DNA of 33,244 bases from Anaeromyxobacter oryzisoli (GCF_022690765.1 NZ_JALCZA010000050.1:1-33244); one strand, 5' to 3'. Counted from the first letter of the stretch, positions 14,647 through 27,605 are shown. Numbers and translations are program-made. Notes: generated by a model from the sequence alone, not told the origin.

Positions 14647-15057
14647 TCATGGCCGTCGCGCCCCCTCGCGCTGGTCCCCGGGCGGAGCCTCGATGCCGCC
14701 GAGCTCTTTCCGGGCCCGCTCCCGCGCCGCGCGGGTTCGCTCCGCCGCGGCGTCGAGCTTCTGCGCGCCCTCCCCTGGCGACGGGCCGGTGACGATCGGT
14801 GCCCCGCCGGGCTCCCGTCCGAGGCCCGCGGTGCGCGCGAGCACGACCGCGCTCACCCCCACCGCCACCAGCGCGAGCGCGAGCCCCGCGGCCGCGACGG
14901 GGCGATGGGCGCCCGCCCGGAGCGCCCGGACCGAGACGATCCCGGAGGCGAGCCCGACCACCAACCCGAACGGGGCAGCGAGCGGGTTCCAGCAGGCGAA
15001 CGCGGCGGCGAGGCCGAAGCCCAGCGCCGCCCACGCGAGCCGGCCCCTCGCGGCCAT
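14647..15057 (-). CDS. Small membrane protein, function unknown
   Basis: A 136-residue protein with hydrophobic stretches at about residues 7-24 (LAWAALGFGLAAAFACW), 28-46 (PFGLVVGLASGIVSV) and 55-75 (AAAGLALALVAVGVSAVVLA), followed by a charged, probably helical tail with ERTRAARERARKELGGIE. It looks like a small inner-membrane protein with two or three spanning segments and a soluble C-terminus. It starts two bases after the pheT stop, so it is translated with the pheST transcript, and precedes ihfA. I recognise no family; the first pair of segments resembles proteins often annotated DUF4190-like, but that is only an impression. Confidence 0.7.
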   Translation of the reverse strand: MAARGRLAWAALGFGLAAAFACWNPLAAPFGLVVGLASGIVSVRALRAGAHRPVAAAGLALALVAVGVSAVVLARTAGLGREPGGAPIVTGPSPGEGAQKLDAAAERTRAARERARKELGGIEAPPGDQREGARRP

Positions 15058-15059
15058 GG

Positions 15060-17474
15060 CTACGTCCTGAGCTCCGCCCCGACCGCGGCGAGCCGCTTCA
15101 CGATCCGCGCGTGCACCCGGTCCGCCTCCTCGTCGGTCAGCGTCCGGTCGGCGGCGCGGTACGTGATGGCGAGCGCGAGGTTCTTCTTGCCCGCGGGCAG
15201 CGGCGCGCCCCGGTAGACGTCGAACAGGGTGACCGCCTCGACGAGCGGCTCCTCGCGCACGAGCCCCTCGACGCTCGCGGCCGTCACCGCGTCGTCCACC
15301 ACGACCGCGAGGTCCCGGAGCACGGCGGGGAGGCGCGGGAAGGGCCGGTACTGCGGGACGAGCTCGGCCGCCCGGAGGAGCGCGTCGAGCCGCAGCTCGA
15401 ACGCGAGCACGCCGCGGGGCAGCTCGAAGGCCTGCGCCACGCGCGGGTGGAGCTCGCCCACGTCGCCGAGGACCTCGCCCCCGCGCGTCACGACGGCCGA
15501 GGTCCGCGGGTGGAGCCAGGACGCACCGGGCGCCTCGAACCGCGCGCCGTCGATCCCGAGCGCCTCGAGGACGCCGGCCACCGCCGCCTTCGCGTCGTAG
15601 AAGTCCACGACGTCGCCCGGCGCCGCCCAGCCCACCGGCACGCGACGGCCGGCGACGACGCCCGCGACCTGGAGCGCCTCGGCGGACGGCGCCTCCTCCG
15701 GCCTCGCGCCGGTCCCGTAGGTGCGGGCGATCTCGTACAGGCGGACGTCCTCGATGCGCTGGCGCCGGTCGTGCGCGAGGTCCGCGAGGAGCGACGGCAC
15801 GAGCGTCGTCCGCATCACGGCCAGGTCGTTCGAGATGGGGTTCTTGAGGGCGATGCCGAGGGCCCGCCCGGACCCGTCACCGGTCTCGACGGACCTGCCG
15901 AACGGCTCGAGCGCGCGCGCGGCCACGAAGCTGAAGTTCACCGCCTCGCTGAAGCCGGAGGCCTCGAGCGCCGCCCGGATCCGGGAGATCGCCTGCGCCT
16001 CGACCGGCTCGGCGGGCATCACGACCGCGTTGGCCGGGAGGGTCGCCGGGATGGAGTCATAGCCCAGGGTCCGGACGATCTCCTCGACGAGATCCTCCTC
16101 GATGGACACGTCCACGCGCCAGGTCGGGACCCGGAAGGTCGCGCCGTCCGCGTCGCTGGCCCGCTCCTCGAACCCGAGCCCGATCAGGATCCGGCGCGCG
16201 TCCTCCCGGGAGACCTCCATCCCGAGCAGCTCGGCGGGGCGCCGCCAGCGGAGCCGCACCTCGGGCCGGGCGTTCTGCCGCGGGTGCGCGTCCACGATCC
16301 CCGGGCGGACGACGCCGCCCGCGAGCTCCGCGATGAGCGCCGCGCAGCGGTCCACCGCCGGGATCACCATGCCGGGGTCGGCGCCGCGCTCGAAGCGGTA
16401 GGACGCCTCGGTCTTGAGCCCGTGCCGGCGCGAGGTGCGGCGGATACCCGACGGCTCGAACCAGGCGCTCTCGACGAGCACCCGCGTCGTGCCCGCGGCG
16501 ATCTCCGAGTCCCCGCCGCCCATCACGCCCGCGAGGGCGCTGCCGCGGTCGCGGTCGGCGACGAGCAGGTCGTCGGGGGCGAGGGTGCGGACCTTCCCGT
16601 CGAGGGTGGCGAGCCGCTCGCCGGGGTGCGCGGTGCGGACGACGATCTCCCGCCCTGCGACCCGCTCGAGATCGAACGCGTGCAGCGGGTGGCCGAGCTC
16701 GAGGAGGACGTAGTTCGTGGCGTCCACGACGTTGGAGATCGACCGGACGCCGCAGGCCTCGAGCCGGCGCGCCAGCCAGGCCGGGGACGGGCCGATCTTC
16801 ACGCCCTCGACGACGCGCGCGGCGTAGCGGGCGCACCGGTCCGGCGCGTCGATCCGCACCTTCACCGCGTCCGACGCCGGCCCGCCCGCCTCCGCGAGCT
16901 TCGGCGCCGGCAGCCGGACCGGCTGGCCGAGGATCGCCGCGAGCTCGCGGGCGATCCCGAGGTGCGAGAGGCAGTCGGGGCGGTTCGGCGTGACGTTCAC
17001 CTCGAGGAGGACGTCCTCGAGCCCGAGCGCCTCGGCGATCGGCGTCCCCGGCTTCACCTCGGGCGGCAGGATGAGCAGCCCGCTCGCGTCGGGGGAGAGC
17101 CCGAGCTCGCGCGCGGAGCAGAGCATGCCGAAGGACTCGACCCCGCGGAGCTTCGCCTTCTCGATCTTCGCGCCGCCGGGCAGCACCGTGCCGATCGTGG
17201 CGAGCGGCACCACGTCGCCGACCGCGTAGTTCTTCGCGCCGCAGACGATCTGGAGCGGCTCGCCCTCGCCGCGGTCGATGCGCGTCACCGAGAGCTTCTC
17301 GGCGTTCGGGTGCTTCTCGGAGGAGAGGACCCGCGCGGCGACCACGCCCCGGAGCCCCTGCCCGGTCCGCTCCATCGCCTCGACCTCGAGGCCGACGGCG
17401 GTCAGCTTCCGCGCGACCTCCTCGGGCGAGGGCAGCGCGACGTACTCCGAGAGCCACTTGAGCGAGATGCGCAT
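15060..17474 (-). CDS. pheT: Phenylalanyl-tRNA synthetase beta subunit
   Basis: An 804-residue PheRS beta chain, the usual bacterial length. It starts MRISLKWLSEYVALPSPEEV. Domains in order: an N-terminal segment and tRNA-binding domain (KHPNAEKLSVTRIDRGEGEP, about residues 54-73), the B3/B4 editing module with TPNRPDCLSHLGIARELAAI and NVVDATNYVLLELGHPLHAF, B5, the catalytic-like core (NFSFVAARAL, LKNPISNDLAVMRTTLVPSL) and the C-terminal anticodon-binding ferredoxin-like domain (FPRLPAVLRDLAVVVDD). It forms an alpha2-beta2 enzyme with PheS, charges tRNA-Phe and hydrolyses Tyr-tRNA-Phe. It starts 25 bases after pheS. Confidence 0.96.
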   Translation of the reverse strand: MRISLKWLSEYVALPSPEEVARKLTAVGLEVEAMERTGQGLRGVVAARVLSSEKHPNAEKLSVTRIDRGEGEPLQIVCGAKNYAVGDVVPLATIGTVLPGGAKIEKAKLRGVESFGMLCSARELGLSPDASGLLILPPEVKPGTPIAEALGLEDVLLEVNVTPNRPDCLSHLGIARELAAILGQPVRLPAPKLAEAGGPASDAVKVRIDAPDRCARYAARVVEGVKIGPSPAWLARRLEACGVRSISNVVDATNYVLLELGHPLHAFDLERVAGREIVVRTAHPGERLATLDGKVRTLAPDDLLVADRDRGSALAGVMGGGDSEIAAGTTRVLVESAWFEPSGIRRTSRRHGLKTEASYRFERGADPGMVIPAVDRCAALIAELAGGVVRPGIVDAHPRQNARPEVRLRWRRPAELLGMEVSREDARRILIGLGFEERASDADGATFRVPTWRVDVSIEEDLVEEIVRTLGYDSIPATLPANAVVMPAEPVEAQAISRIRAALEASGFSEAVNFSFVAARALEPFGRSVETGDGSGRALGIALKNPISNDLAVMRTTLVPSLLADLAHDRRQRIEDVRLYEIARTYGTGARPEEAPSAEALQVAGVVAGRRVPVGWAAPGDVVDFYDAKAAVAGVLEALGIDGARFEAPGASWLHPRTSAVVTRGGEVLGDVGELHPRVAQAFELPRGVLAFELRLDALLRAAELVPQYRPFPRLPAVLRDLAVVVDDAVTAASVEGLVREEPLVEAVTLFDVYRGAPLPAGKKNLALAITYRAADRTLTDEEADRVHARIVKRLAAVGAELRT

Positions 17475-17499
17475 GGGCGAGGTGCCGGGATGATCGACG

Positions 17500-18579
<1,080 letters not shown>

Positions 18580-18591
18580 GGGGACCCTCCC

Positions 18592-18936
18592 CTACGCCCG
18601 CGCGGACTTCACGACCGCGGCGAAGTCGCCGGGGAACGCGAGCGCGAGCTCGGCGAGGATCTTCCGGTCCAGCGCGACGCCGGCCTGCTTCAGCCCGGCG
18701 ACGAGCTTCGAGTAGGTCGTCCCGTTCTGCCGGGCGGCCGCGTTGATGCGGACGATCCACAGCGCGCGGAAGTCGCGCCGCTTCTGGCGGCGATCGCGGG
18801 TGGAGTAGTCGAGGGCGCGCTCGACCGCCTGGTTCGCGCGGCGGTAGCAGTTGTTCCGGCGGCCGCGGAAGCCCTTCGCGAGCTTCAGGACGCGGTTGCG
18901 ACGGCGGCGAGCCTTGAATCCCTTCTTGACGCGCAT
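18592..18936 (-). CDS. rplT: Ribosomal protein L20
   Basis: A 114-residue L20. It starts [20 protein letters not shown], the long basic helix that threads into 23S rRNA, followed by [20 protein letters not shown] and [18 protein letters not shown]20 is needed early in 50S assembly and in other bacteria represses its own operon by binding mRNA. Two hairpins lie directly upstream (18965-19048). It is followed by pheS after 12 bases. Confidence 0.97.
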   Translation of the reverse strand: MRVKKGFKARRRRNRVLKLAKGFRGRRNNCYRRANQAVERALDYSTRDRRQKRRDFRALWIVRINAAARQNGTTYSKLVAGLKQAGVALDRKILAELALAFPGDFAAVVKSARA

Positions 18937-18964
18937 CTTCCTTCTCCTTGCCGGCGGGAGGCGC

Positions 18965-19048
18965 CGCGGCCCGTCACCCCATGTGACGCGCCGCGCACTC
19001 TTCTGGACCCCGCTTGGGCGTTGCTGCGAGGGGCCCGCTCACGGGCCC
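18965..19048 (-). promoter_or_regulatory. Two hairpins between rpmI and rplT
   Basis: A 13-bp stem with one mismatch (18965-18977 with 18983-18995, 5-base loop) lies 28 bases upstream of the rplT start, and a perfect 7-bp stem GGGCCCG/CGGGCCC with a CTCA loop (19031-19048) lies just after the rpmI stop. The 126-base gap is long for this operon. By analogy with L20 autoregulation elsewhere, these may be mRNA sites for L20 or partial terminators; the sequence does not decide. Confidence 0.45.
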
Positions 19049-19062
19049 GCCCGTCCCGGACG

Positions 19063-19266
19063 CTACCGAGCGTACGGGAAGCACTCCTTGATCTTCTTCT
19101 CGTCCATCGGCGTCAGGTGAGACGTCCCGCGCAGGTGGCGCTTCTCCTTCTTCGTCTTGCCGAACGTCGCGAGGTGGCGCACGCCGGCCCGGCGAAACTT
19201 CACCTTGCCGCTCTTCTTCGGCACGAAGCGCTTCTTCGCGCCGCTCTTCGTCTTCAGCTTGGGCAT
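19063..19266 (-). CDS. rpmI: Ribosomal protein L35
   Basis: A 67-residue L35. It starts MPKLKTKSGAKKRFVPKKSG, followed by KVKFRRAGVRHLATFGKTKK, LRGTSHLTPMDEKKIKECFP and YAR, matching the family along its whole length. It is the usual partner between infC and rplT. The gap to infC holds a strong hairpin (19293-19322). Confidence 0.97.
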   Translation of the reverse strand: MPKLKTKSGAKKRFVPKKSGKVKFRRAGVRHLATFGKTKKEKRHLRGTSHLTPMDEKKIKECFPYAR

Positions 19267-19292
19267 CGTCGTTTCCTTCGTTCACTGCAGGT

Positions 19293-19322
19293 GCCCGGCC
19301 TCCGTCGGCGACGGAGCCGGGC
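19293..19322 (-). other. Hairpin between infC and rpmI
   Basis: A 13-bp stem with one bulged base (19293-19306 with 19310-19322; arms GCCCGGCCTCCGTC and GACGGAGCCGGGC) and a GGC loop, lying in the 74-base gap after the infC stop. It could attenuate transcription, protect the infC mRNA end, or be part of L20 control. Confidence 0.45.
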
Positions 19323-19340
19323 GCGTCGTGTTCGGTCGTG

Positions 19341-20084
<744 letters not shown>

Positions 20085-20115
20085 GCTCCTCCGACCGGCG
20101 TGTAAAAGACAGCGA

Positions 20116-20143
20116 ACAATATGGATTTGGGACGAAAAGTCAA
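20116..20143 (-). promoter_or_regulatory. Promoter for the infC operon
   Basis: Minus strand: -35 TTGACT (20138-20143), a 16-base spacer, -10 TATTGT (20116-20121), in an AT-rich pocket. The predicted start near 20109 gives a leader of about 25 bases to the infC ATG. Confidence 0.65.
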
Positions 20144-20157
20144 CGCAAGAGGTGACC

Positions 20158-20237
20158 GGACCCGCCCCGCGGCTCCGCGAGGCGGGTCCCGGCTCGTCCC
20201 GGGGTGCCCTCCGGCCGGACCGCCGGTCCGGCACCCC
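20158..20237 (-). terminator. Tandem hairpins after ilvC
   Basis: Two strong hairpins follow the ilvC stop. The first met by polymerase has arms GGGGTGCC (20201-20208) and GGCACCCC (20230-20237), with an inner GGACC/GGTCC stem. The second has arms GGACCCGCC (20158-20166) and GGCGGGTCC (20181-20189), extended by inner pairs. Neither has a T-run. They separate the BCAA operon from the infC promoter. Confidence 0.6.
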
Positions 20238-20249
20238 TCCTCCGCTCGG

Positions 20250-21837
<1,588 letters not shown>

Positions 21838-21838
21838 G

Positions 21839-23545
21839 TCACTCACCGTCGATCATGTCGTTGAGGGGGGCGCCCGCCGGGACCATCGGGTAGACCTTCT
21901 CCTCCCGCCGGACCCGGACGTCCACGATCGTGGGGCCGCCGGTGTTCGCGAGGGCCCGGTCGACGGCCTGGTCGAGCTCCGCCGGCGTCCTCGCCCGGAG
22001 CCCCAGGCAGGAGTACGCGTCCGCGAGCTTCACCAGATCCGGCAGATCGGCGAGCGGCGTCTCCGAGTACCGCTCGTCGTAGAACAGCTCCTGCCACTGC
22101 CGGACCATCCCGAGGAACAGGTTGTTCAGGATGAAGATCTTGATCGGGAGCTTCAGCTCCACGGCCGTGGCGAGATCCTGGAGCGTCATCTGGAACGAGC
22201 CGTCGCCGTCGAAGCCGATGACGAGCGCGTCCGGCTTGCCGAGCTGGATCCCGATGGCCGAGGGCAGGCAGAAGCCCATCGTCCCGAGGCCGCCGGAGGT
22301 GATGAAGGAGCGGGGCTCGGCCGCCTTCCACCACTGCGCCGCGAACATCTGGTGCTCGCCGACGCCGGTGGTGACGATCGCCTTCCCGCCGGTCTTCTTC
22401 CAGATCGTCTCGATGACGTACTGCGGGAGGAGCGGCCCCGCCGGATCCTGCGCGTACCGGAGCGGGAACTTCTCGCGCCAGTCCGCGACGCGCTTCCACC
22501 ACGCCGCGACGTCCGGCCGCCCCTGCGCGTCGAACGCGCGGCGCACCTCCGCGTGGAGCTGCGGGAGGAGGAGCTTGAGGTCGCCCACGAGCGGGACGGT
22601 GGCGGTGACGAGCTTCGAGATCTCCGCCGGGTCCACGTCGAGGTGGACCACCTTCGCCTCGGGCGCGAACGTGGAGAGCTTGCCGGTCACGCGGTCGTCG
22701 AAGCGCGCGCCGAGCGCCACGATGAGATCGGAGTTCTGCACCGTGTAGTTGGCGTACCGCGAGCCGTGCATGCCGAACATGCCGAGGCAGAGCGGGTGCG
22801 TCTCCGGGAAGGCCCCCTTCCCGTGGAGCGTCGTCACGATGGGCGCGCCGAGGTACTCGCAGAAGGCGAACACCTCCGCGTGCGCGTTGCCGTGGCGGAC
22901 GCCGCCGCCGAGGTAGACCACCGGGCGGGAGGCGGAGCGGATGAGCATCGCGGCGTCCTTGAGCCGCGGCTCCTCGCGGACCGGCGGGTGGTAGCCGGGG
23001 ATCTCCACCTTCTCCGGGTACTCGAACTCGAGCTCGGCGTTCAGGACGTCCTTCGGGATGTCCACCAGCACCGGCCCCGGGCGCCCGGTCCGGGCGATGT
23101 AGAACGCCTCCTTCATGATCCGCGGCAGGTCCGCCGCGTCGGTCACGAGCCAGTTGTGCTTCGTCACCGGCATGGTGATGCCGGTGATGTCCGCCTCCTG
23201 GAAGGCGTCGGTCCCGATGAAGCTCGAGGCGACGTTCGCGGTGATCGCGACCATCGGCACCGAGTCCATGTACGCGTCGGCGATCGCGGTGACGAGGTTG
23301 GTCGCGCCCGGGCCCGAGGTCCCCATGCAGACGCCGACCTTCCCGGTCGCGTGCGCGTAGCCCTCGGCGGCGTGGCCGCCCACCTGCTCGTGCCGCACGA
23401 GCACGTGCCGCGGCTTCTCGACTTCGTACAGCGCGTCGTACAGCGGCAGGATGGCGCCGCCCGGGATCCCGAAGAGGACGTCCACCCCCTCCGCCTCCAG
23501 GGCGCGCCGGACCGCCATCGCGCCGGTCATCTTCTGCTTGGCCAT
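21839..23545 (-). CDS. ilvB: Acetolactate synthase catalytic subunit
   Basis: A 568-residue ThDP- and FAD-dependent acetolactate synthase large chain, which condenses two pyruvates, or pyruvate with 2-oxobutyrate, in the first common step of valine, leucine and isoleucine synthesis. Seen: FGIPGGAILPLYDALY, RHEQVGGHAAEGYAHATGKV with the catalytic Glu, CMGTSGPGATNLVTAIADA, ARFDDRVTGKL in the FAD domain, and the ThDP motif GDGSFQMTLQDLATAVE ending NN. The ATG has a GAGGAGAGG ribosome site. It pairs with IlvN, next in the operon. A gap of 227 bases to leuD contains a possible small ORF. Confidence 0.96.
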   Translation of the reverse strand: MAKQKMTGAMAVRRALEAEGVDVLFGIPGGAILPLYDALYEVEKPRHVLVRHEQVGGHAAEGYAHATGKVGVCMGTSGPGATNLVTAIADAYMDSVPMVAITANVASSFIGTDAFQEADITGITMPVTKHNWLVTDAADLPRIMKEAFYIARTGRPGPVLVDIPKDVLNAELEFEYPEKVEIPGYHPPVREEPRLKDAAMLIRSASRPVVYLGGGVRHGNAHAEVFAFCEYLGAPIVTTLHGKGAFPETHPLCLGMFGMHGSRYANYTVQNSDLIVALGARFDDRVTGKLSTFAPEAKVVHLDVDPAEISKLVTATVPLVGDLKLLLPQLHAEVRRAFDAQGRPDVAAWWKRVADWREKFPLRYAQDPAGPLLPQYVIETIWKKTGGKAIVTTGVGEHQMFAAQWWKAAEPRSFITSGGLGTMGFCLPSAIGIQLGKPDALVIGFDGDGSFQMTLQDLATAVELKLPIKIFILNNLFLGMVRQWQELFYDERYSETPLADLPDLVKLADAYSCLGLRARTPAELDQAVDRALANTGGPTIVDVRVRREEKVYPMVPAGAPLNDMIDGE

Positions 23546-23584
23546 GTTGTCTACCTCTCCTCGACGGATCGTTCGGATCGTTCG

Positions 23585-23749
23585 CTACGGAGTGCGCGCA
23601 CGGCGCCGGCGTACTCGCGGTACGCCCGCGGCCGACGCGCGCGCCGGCTTCGCGGCCGCGCGGACGACCCGGACCTCCTCGGGGCGGGCCGGCCCCCGCT
23701 CGACGGCGTCGAGCGGAGCGCGGCCCTCGTGACACGGTTGGAACGGCAT
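23585..23749 (-). CDS. Possible small ORF between leuD and ilvB
   Basis: A 54-residue frame with an ATG at 23747-23749 and a TAG at 23585-23587, in the only sizeable gap of the leu-ilv operon. Third codon positions are mostly G or C at the start, but the C-terminal third includes several A- and T-ending codons and is a run of Arg/Ala. The ribosome site is poor. No motif is visible. It may be untranslated spacer. Confidence 0.25.
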   Translation of the reverse strand: MPFQPCHEGRAPLDAVERGPARPEEVRVVRAAAKPARASAAGVPRVRRRRARTP

Positions 23750-23772
23750 GGTCGGACGACGCCCCTGCCCGC

Positions 23773-24348
23773 CTACGGGCGCTTCGCCTCGTAGGCGGCG
23801 ATGCTCGCCTCCTGGTCGAGGAGGAAGCCGAGCTCGTCCACCCCGTTCAGCAGGCAGTACTTGGAGAACGCGTCGATGGGGAACTTCGCGCTCGAGCCGT
23901 CGGGCAGCCCGACCGTCTGCGCCGCGACGTCGATCCGGACCTGGGCCCCCGGGGCCGCGAGGAGCTTCCGCACGCTCTCCGGGTCGAGGACGACGGGCAG
24001 GAGCCCGTTCTTGAGCGCGTTGTTCCGGAAGATGTCCGCGATCCGGGTGGAGACCACGGCCTGGAAGCCGTAGTCCACGAGGGCCCACGGCGCGTGCTCG
24101 CGGGACGAGCCGCAGCCGAAGTTGTCGCCCGCCACGAGGACGCGGCAGCCCGCGGCCTCGGGCCGGTTCAGGACGAAGTCGGGCTTCGGCGCGCCGCCCG
24201 CCTCGTACCGCCAGTCGCAGAAGAGGACCTTCCCGAGCCCCTTCTTGTCGGTGACCTTGAGGAACCGGGCCGGGATGATCTGGTCCGTGTCCACGTTCTC
24301 CCGGGGGAGGACGACGGTCTTCGTCTCGATGAACTTGATCGGCTCCAT
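23773..24348 (-). CDS. leuD: 3-isopropylmalate dehydratase small subunit
   Basis: A 191-residue swivel-domain subunit of isopropylmalate isomerase. Seen: [16 protein letters not shown] near the N-terminus, the [17 protein letters not shown] signature (about residues 75-91), and [19 protein letters not shown]. With LeuC it interconverts 2- and 3-isopropylmalate through dehydration and rehydration. Its ATG shares one base with the leuC stop (TGATG), so the two are translationally coupled. Confidence 0.95.
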   Translation of the reverse strand: MEPIKFIETKTVVLPRENVDTDQIIPARFLKVTDKKGLGKVLFCDWRYEAGGAPKPDFVLNRPEAAGCRVLVAGDNFGCGSSREHAPWALVDYGFQAVVSTRIADIFRNNALKNGLLPVVLDPESVRKLLAAPGAQVRIDVAAQTVGLPDGSSAKFPIDAFSKYCLLNGVDELGFLLDQEASIAAYEAKRP

Positions 24349-25769
24349 CACCGGCCCTCCAGCACGCGGCGCGGATCGGCGACGGCGCCCGCCACGGCCG
24401 CCGCGGCCGCGGTGAGCGGGCTCGCGAGGAGCGTGCGGCCGCCGGGGCCCTGGCGCCCCTCGAAGTTGCGGTTGGACGTGGACACGCTGTACTGGCCGGG
24501 CTCGAGGCGATCGCCGTTCATGGCGATGCACATCGAGCAGCCCGGCTCGCGCCACTCGGCGCCGGCGTCGCGGACGATCCGGTCGATCCCCTCGGCCTCC
24601 GCGGCGCGCTTCACCGCGTGCGACCCCGGGACGACCAGCGTCCGGATCCGGACGCGGCGCCCCTTCAGCACCCGCGCCGCCTCGCGCATGTCCTCGAGCC
24701 GGCCGTTGGTGCACGAGCCGATGAAGACCACGTCCACCTTCTGGCCGGCGATGGGCTTGCCCGGCGTGAGCGCCATGTACCGGAGCGCCGCCTCGAGCGT
24801 CGCGCGGACCTGCCGGTCCGCCTCGGCGGCGGGATCGGGGACCTTTCCGGTGACGGCGATCCCCTGCCCCGGGTTCGTGCCGAACGTGATCATCGGCTCG
24901 AGCGCGGAGGCGTCGAGGACGATCTCGCGGTCGTAGCGCGCGCCCGGATCCGACGGGAGCTTGCGCCACGCGGCGACGGCCTCCTCCCACGCCGCGCCCT
25001 TCGGCGCGCGCGGCCGGCCGGCGAGCCACTGGAACGTCACGTCGTCCGGCGCCACCATCCCGGCGCGGGCGCCCGCCTCGATCGACATGTTGCAGAGGGT
25101 CATGCGGCCCTCCATCGAGAGGGCGCGGATCGCCGGGCCGAGGTACTCGATGACGTGGCCGGTGCCGCCGCCCACCCCGAGCTTCGCGACGATCGCGAGG
25201 ATCAGGTCCTTGGCGGAGAGCCCGGGCCCGAGCGCCCCGTCCACGCGCACCGCGAGCGTCTTCGGGCGCCGCTGCAGCAGGCACTGGGTCGCGAGGACGT
25301 GGCCGACCTCCGAGGTGCCGATGCCGAAGGCGAGGGCGCCGAACGCGCCGTGCGTGGCGGTGTGGCTGTCGCCGCACACCACCGTCATGCCCGGCTGCGT
25401 CGCGCCCTGCTCCGGCCCGAACACGTGGACGACGCCCTGCGCCGGGTCGCCGAGCCCGTGCAGCTCGACCCCGAAGTCGGCGCAGTTCTTCTCCATCTGC
25501 GCGACCTGGGCGGCCGCCATCGCGTCGATGAACGGCCACTTCCCGTCGGCGCCGCGCGGGAGCGTCGGGATCGAGTGATCCATCGTCGCGAGGGTCCGGC
25601 CGGTCCGGCGGAGCTTCAGCCCGCGCTCGCGGAGGAGCGTGAACGCCTGCGGGCTGGTCACCTCGTGGACGAGGTGCAGGTCCACGTACAGGACGGCGGG
25701 AGTCTCCGGGGTCTCGGGACGGACGACGTGCGCGTCCCAGACCTTCTCGAACAGGGTCTTCGGCTGCAT
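24348..25769 (-). CDS. leuC: 3-isopropylmalate dehydratase large subunit
   Basis: A 473-residue aconitase-family protein. Seen: [13 protein letters not shown] at the start, [41 protein letters not shown], and the 4Fe-4S cysteines in [16 protein letters not shown] and [11 protein letters not shown]. It holds the catalytic cluster of isopropylmalate isomerase and partners LeuD. It starts one base after the leuA stop, so leuA-leuC-leuD is a single coupled unit in the leucine branch. Confidence 0.96.
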   Translation of the reverse strand: MQPKTLFEKVWDAHVVRPETPETPAVLYVDLHLVHEVTSPQAFTLLRERGLKLRRTGRTLATMDHSIPTLPRGADGKWPFIDAMAAAQVAQMEKNCADFGVELHGLGDPAQGVVHVFGPEQGATQPGMTVVCGDSHTATHGAFGALAFGIGTSEVGHVLATQCLLQRRPKTLAVRVDGALGPGLSAKDLILAIVAKLGVGGGTGHVIEYLGPAIRALSMEGRMTLCNMSIEAGARAGMVAPDDVTFQWLAGRPRAPKGAAWEEAVAAWRKLPSDPGARYDREIVLDASALEPMITFGTNPGQGIAVTGKVPDPAAEADRQVRATLEAALRYMALTPGKPIAGQKVDVVFIGSCTNGRLEDMREAARVLKGRRVRIRTLVVPGSHAVKRAAEAEGIDRIVRDAGAEWREPGCSMCIAMNGDRLEPGQYSVSTSNRNFEGRQGPGGRTLLASPLTAAAAAVAGAVADPRRVLEGR

Positions 25770-25770
25770 T

Positions 25771-27345
25771 CTATGGGGTCCCCATCTCGGTGCGGGCCTC
25801 GCTCTCCTGCGGCGGGCCGATCTTGAGCGTGATGCGGTTCATGACGTCGAGGAACGCGCGCGCGCTCCCCTCGATGATGTCGGTCGAGAGCGCGCGGCCG
25901 CGGTACACGCCGGTCGAGTGCTCGATCTCGATCGTCACCTCACCCTGCGCGTCCTCGCCGTTGGAGACGCTCGCGATCTGGTAGTCGCGCAGCTTCGCCG
26001 AGACGCCGGTGACCTTCTCGAGGGCCCGGTAGACCGCGTCCACCGGCCCGTCGCCGGTCGCGGCCGCGAGGAAGCGCTCGCCGGACGCGTCGCGGAGCGC
26101 GACGGAGGCGCAGGGGAGCGTCCCGGTGCCGGAGGTCGTCGAGAGCGCCTCGAGCTCCCAGGCCACGCCGTTCTTGCCGAGGATCTGCCCGTGCAGCACG
26201 AGCGCCTCGATGTCGGCGTCGTAGATGTCCTTCTTCTTGTCGGCGAGGACCTTGAAGTCCTGGAACACCTTGTCGATCTGCGCCTCCTCGAGCTGATACC
26301 CGAGGGCGACCAGCCGCTCCTTCAGGGCGTGCCGGCCCGAGTGCTTCCCGAGGACGAGCGCGCTGCGGGCGAAGCCGACCTCCTCCGGCCGCATGATCTC
26401 GTAGGTCTCGCGGTTGGTGAGCATGCCGTGCTGGTGGATGCCCGCCTCGTGGGCGAAGGCGTTCTGCCCGACGATGGCCTTGTTCCGCTGCACCTGGATC
26501 CCGGTGACCTGCGCGACGAGCCGGCTCGTGGGGTAGAGGCGCTCGGTCTTCACGCCCGTGCACGCCTTCACCACGTCCCGGCGGGTCCGGATCGCCATCA
26601 CGACCTCCTCGAGGGAGGCGTTCCCGGCCCGCTCGCCGATGCCGTTGATGGTGCACTCGATCTGGCGCGCGCCCTCCGCGAGCCCCACCAGGCTGTTCGC
26701 CACCGCGAGCCCGAGGTCGTTGTGGCAGTGCACCGACATCACGACCTTGTCGATGCCGCGGACGTGCTTCTTGAGGAAGCGGAGCGTCTCCGCGTAGGTG
26801 ACCGGCAGCGCGTAGCCGACGGTGTCCGGGATGTTCACGGTGGTCGCGCCGGCCTCGATGACCCGCTCCACCACCTCGGCCAGGAACTCGAGCTCGGTGC
26901 GGGCGGCGTCCTCGGCGGAGAACTCGATGTCGTCGAAGCGCTCGCGGGCGTACTTCACGCCCTCGACCGACCGCTTGATGATCTCCTCCTTCACCATCTT
27001 GAGCTTGAAGTCGCGGTGGATCGGGCTCGTGGCGAGGAAGACGTGGCAGCGGCGGCGCCGGGTGTCCTTCAGGGCCTCCCAGGACGCGTCGATGTCGCCC
27101 CGGTTGCAGCGGGCGAGGCTCGCGATGACCGGCCCCTCGATCTGCGCGCCGACCGCGCGGATGGCCTGGAGGTCGCCGGGCGACGCGGCGGCGAAGCCTG
27201 CCTCGATCACGTCCACGCCGAGATCGCGGAGCGCGCGGGCGACCTGCAGCTTCTGCTCCAGGTTCATCGAGGCGCCGGGCGACTGCTCGCCGTCCCGGAG
27301 AGTGGTGTCGAAGATCACGACACGGTCGAGGGATGCATCGCTCAC
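25771..27345 (-). CDS. leuA: 2-isopropylmalate synthase
   Basis: A 524-residue 2-isopropylmalate synthase, which condenses acetyl-CoA with 2-oxoisovalerate as the first committed step to leucine. Seen: a catalytic TIM barrel with [32 protein letters not shown], the [19 protein letters not shown] motif and [15 protein letters not shown]; then the linker and the C-terminal regulatory LeuA dimer domain ([33 protein letters not shown]), the usual site of leucine feedback. The start chosen is a GTG at 27345 with an AAAGG site. The frame stays open upstream; an ATG at 27480 has a good GAGGAG site, but the codons between show poor GC3, so that stretch is more likely leader. It is the first gene of the leu-ilv operon. 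Confidence 0.95.
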   Translation of the reverse strand: MSDASLDRVVIFDTTLRDGEQSPGASMNLEQKLQVARALRDLGVDVIEAGFAAASPGDLQAIRAVGAQIEGPVIASLARCNRGDIDASWEALKDTRRRRCHVFLATSPIHRDFKLKMVKEEIIKRSVEGVKYARERFDDIEFSAEDAARTELEFLAEVVERVIEAGATTVNIPDTVGYALPVTYAETLRFLKKHVRGIDKVVMSVHCHNDLGLAVANSLVGLAEGARQIECTINGIGERAGNASLEEVVMAIRTRRDVVKACTGVKTERLYPTSRLVAQVTGIQVQRNKAIVGQNAFAHEAGIHQHGMLTNRETYEIMRPEEVGFARSALVLGKHSGRHALKERLVALGYQLEEAQIDKVFQDFKVLADKKKDIYDADIEALVLHGQILGKNGVAWELEALSTTSGTGTLPCASVALRDASGERFLAAATGDGPVDAVYRALEKVTGVSAKLRDYQIASVSNGEDAQGEVTIEIEHSTGVYRGRALSTDIIEGSARAFLDVMNRITLKIGPPQESEARTEMGTP

Positions 27346-27397
27346 GGTCCGTTGACCTTTCGTATCAGCGGCGCCTACGTGTCGGCCGCTGTGGGAG

Positions 27398-27435
27398 CCG
27401 GCGATAGTAGCAGAGTCGCCGGTGGATCCAACCGG
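27398..27435 (-). promoter_or_regulatory. Mutually exclusive hairpins in the leuA leader
   Basis: Two hairpins share the same CCGG (27419-27422): CCGGT/ACCGG (27419-27423 with 27431-27435) and the 7-bp CCGGCGA/TCGCCGG (27398-27404 with 27416-27422, 11-base loop). Only one can form at a time, as in attenuators and riboswitch expression platforms. They end about 50 bases before the leuA GTG. No T-run follows, so control at translation or by Rho would be more likely than an intrinsic terminator. Confidence 0.4.
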
Positions 27436-27555
27436 TGCCAGGGCTGCGGGGGCTTGCTGCGGGGTTCGACGGTTCGTCATCTGACGGCTCCTCGGTTTCC
27501 CAGGGGATGGGGCCGAAGGAGTCGTCCGCGTCGAGGCGATCTCTCCGGCCGGTGA

Positions 27556-27605
27556 GGCGGGAGAGGTCGCGGCGCAGCTACCCGTGCCGGGATACCTCTC
27601 CCGCC
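27556..27605 (-). promoter_or_regulatory. Large 12-bp stem in the leuA leader
   Basis: Perfect 12-base arms GGCGGGAGAGGT (27556-27567) and ACCTCTCCCGCC (27594-27605) enclose 26 bases that can form an inner CCCG/CGGG hairpin. It begins about 40 bases after the predicted leuA transcription start and is the first structure of a leader of about 300 bases. Confidence 0.55.

Noticed and set aside
27433-27440. T-box-like TGGCACCG in the leuA leader
   Set aside because: Only the core matches; the usual AGGG and CG flanks and a recognisable stem I with a leucine specifier are not evident. Kept only as a remark in the leader finding.
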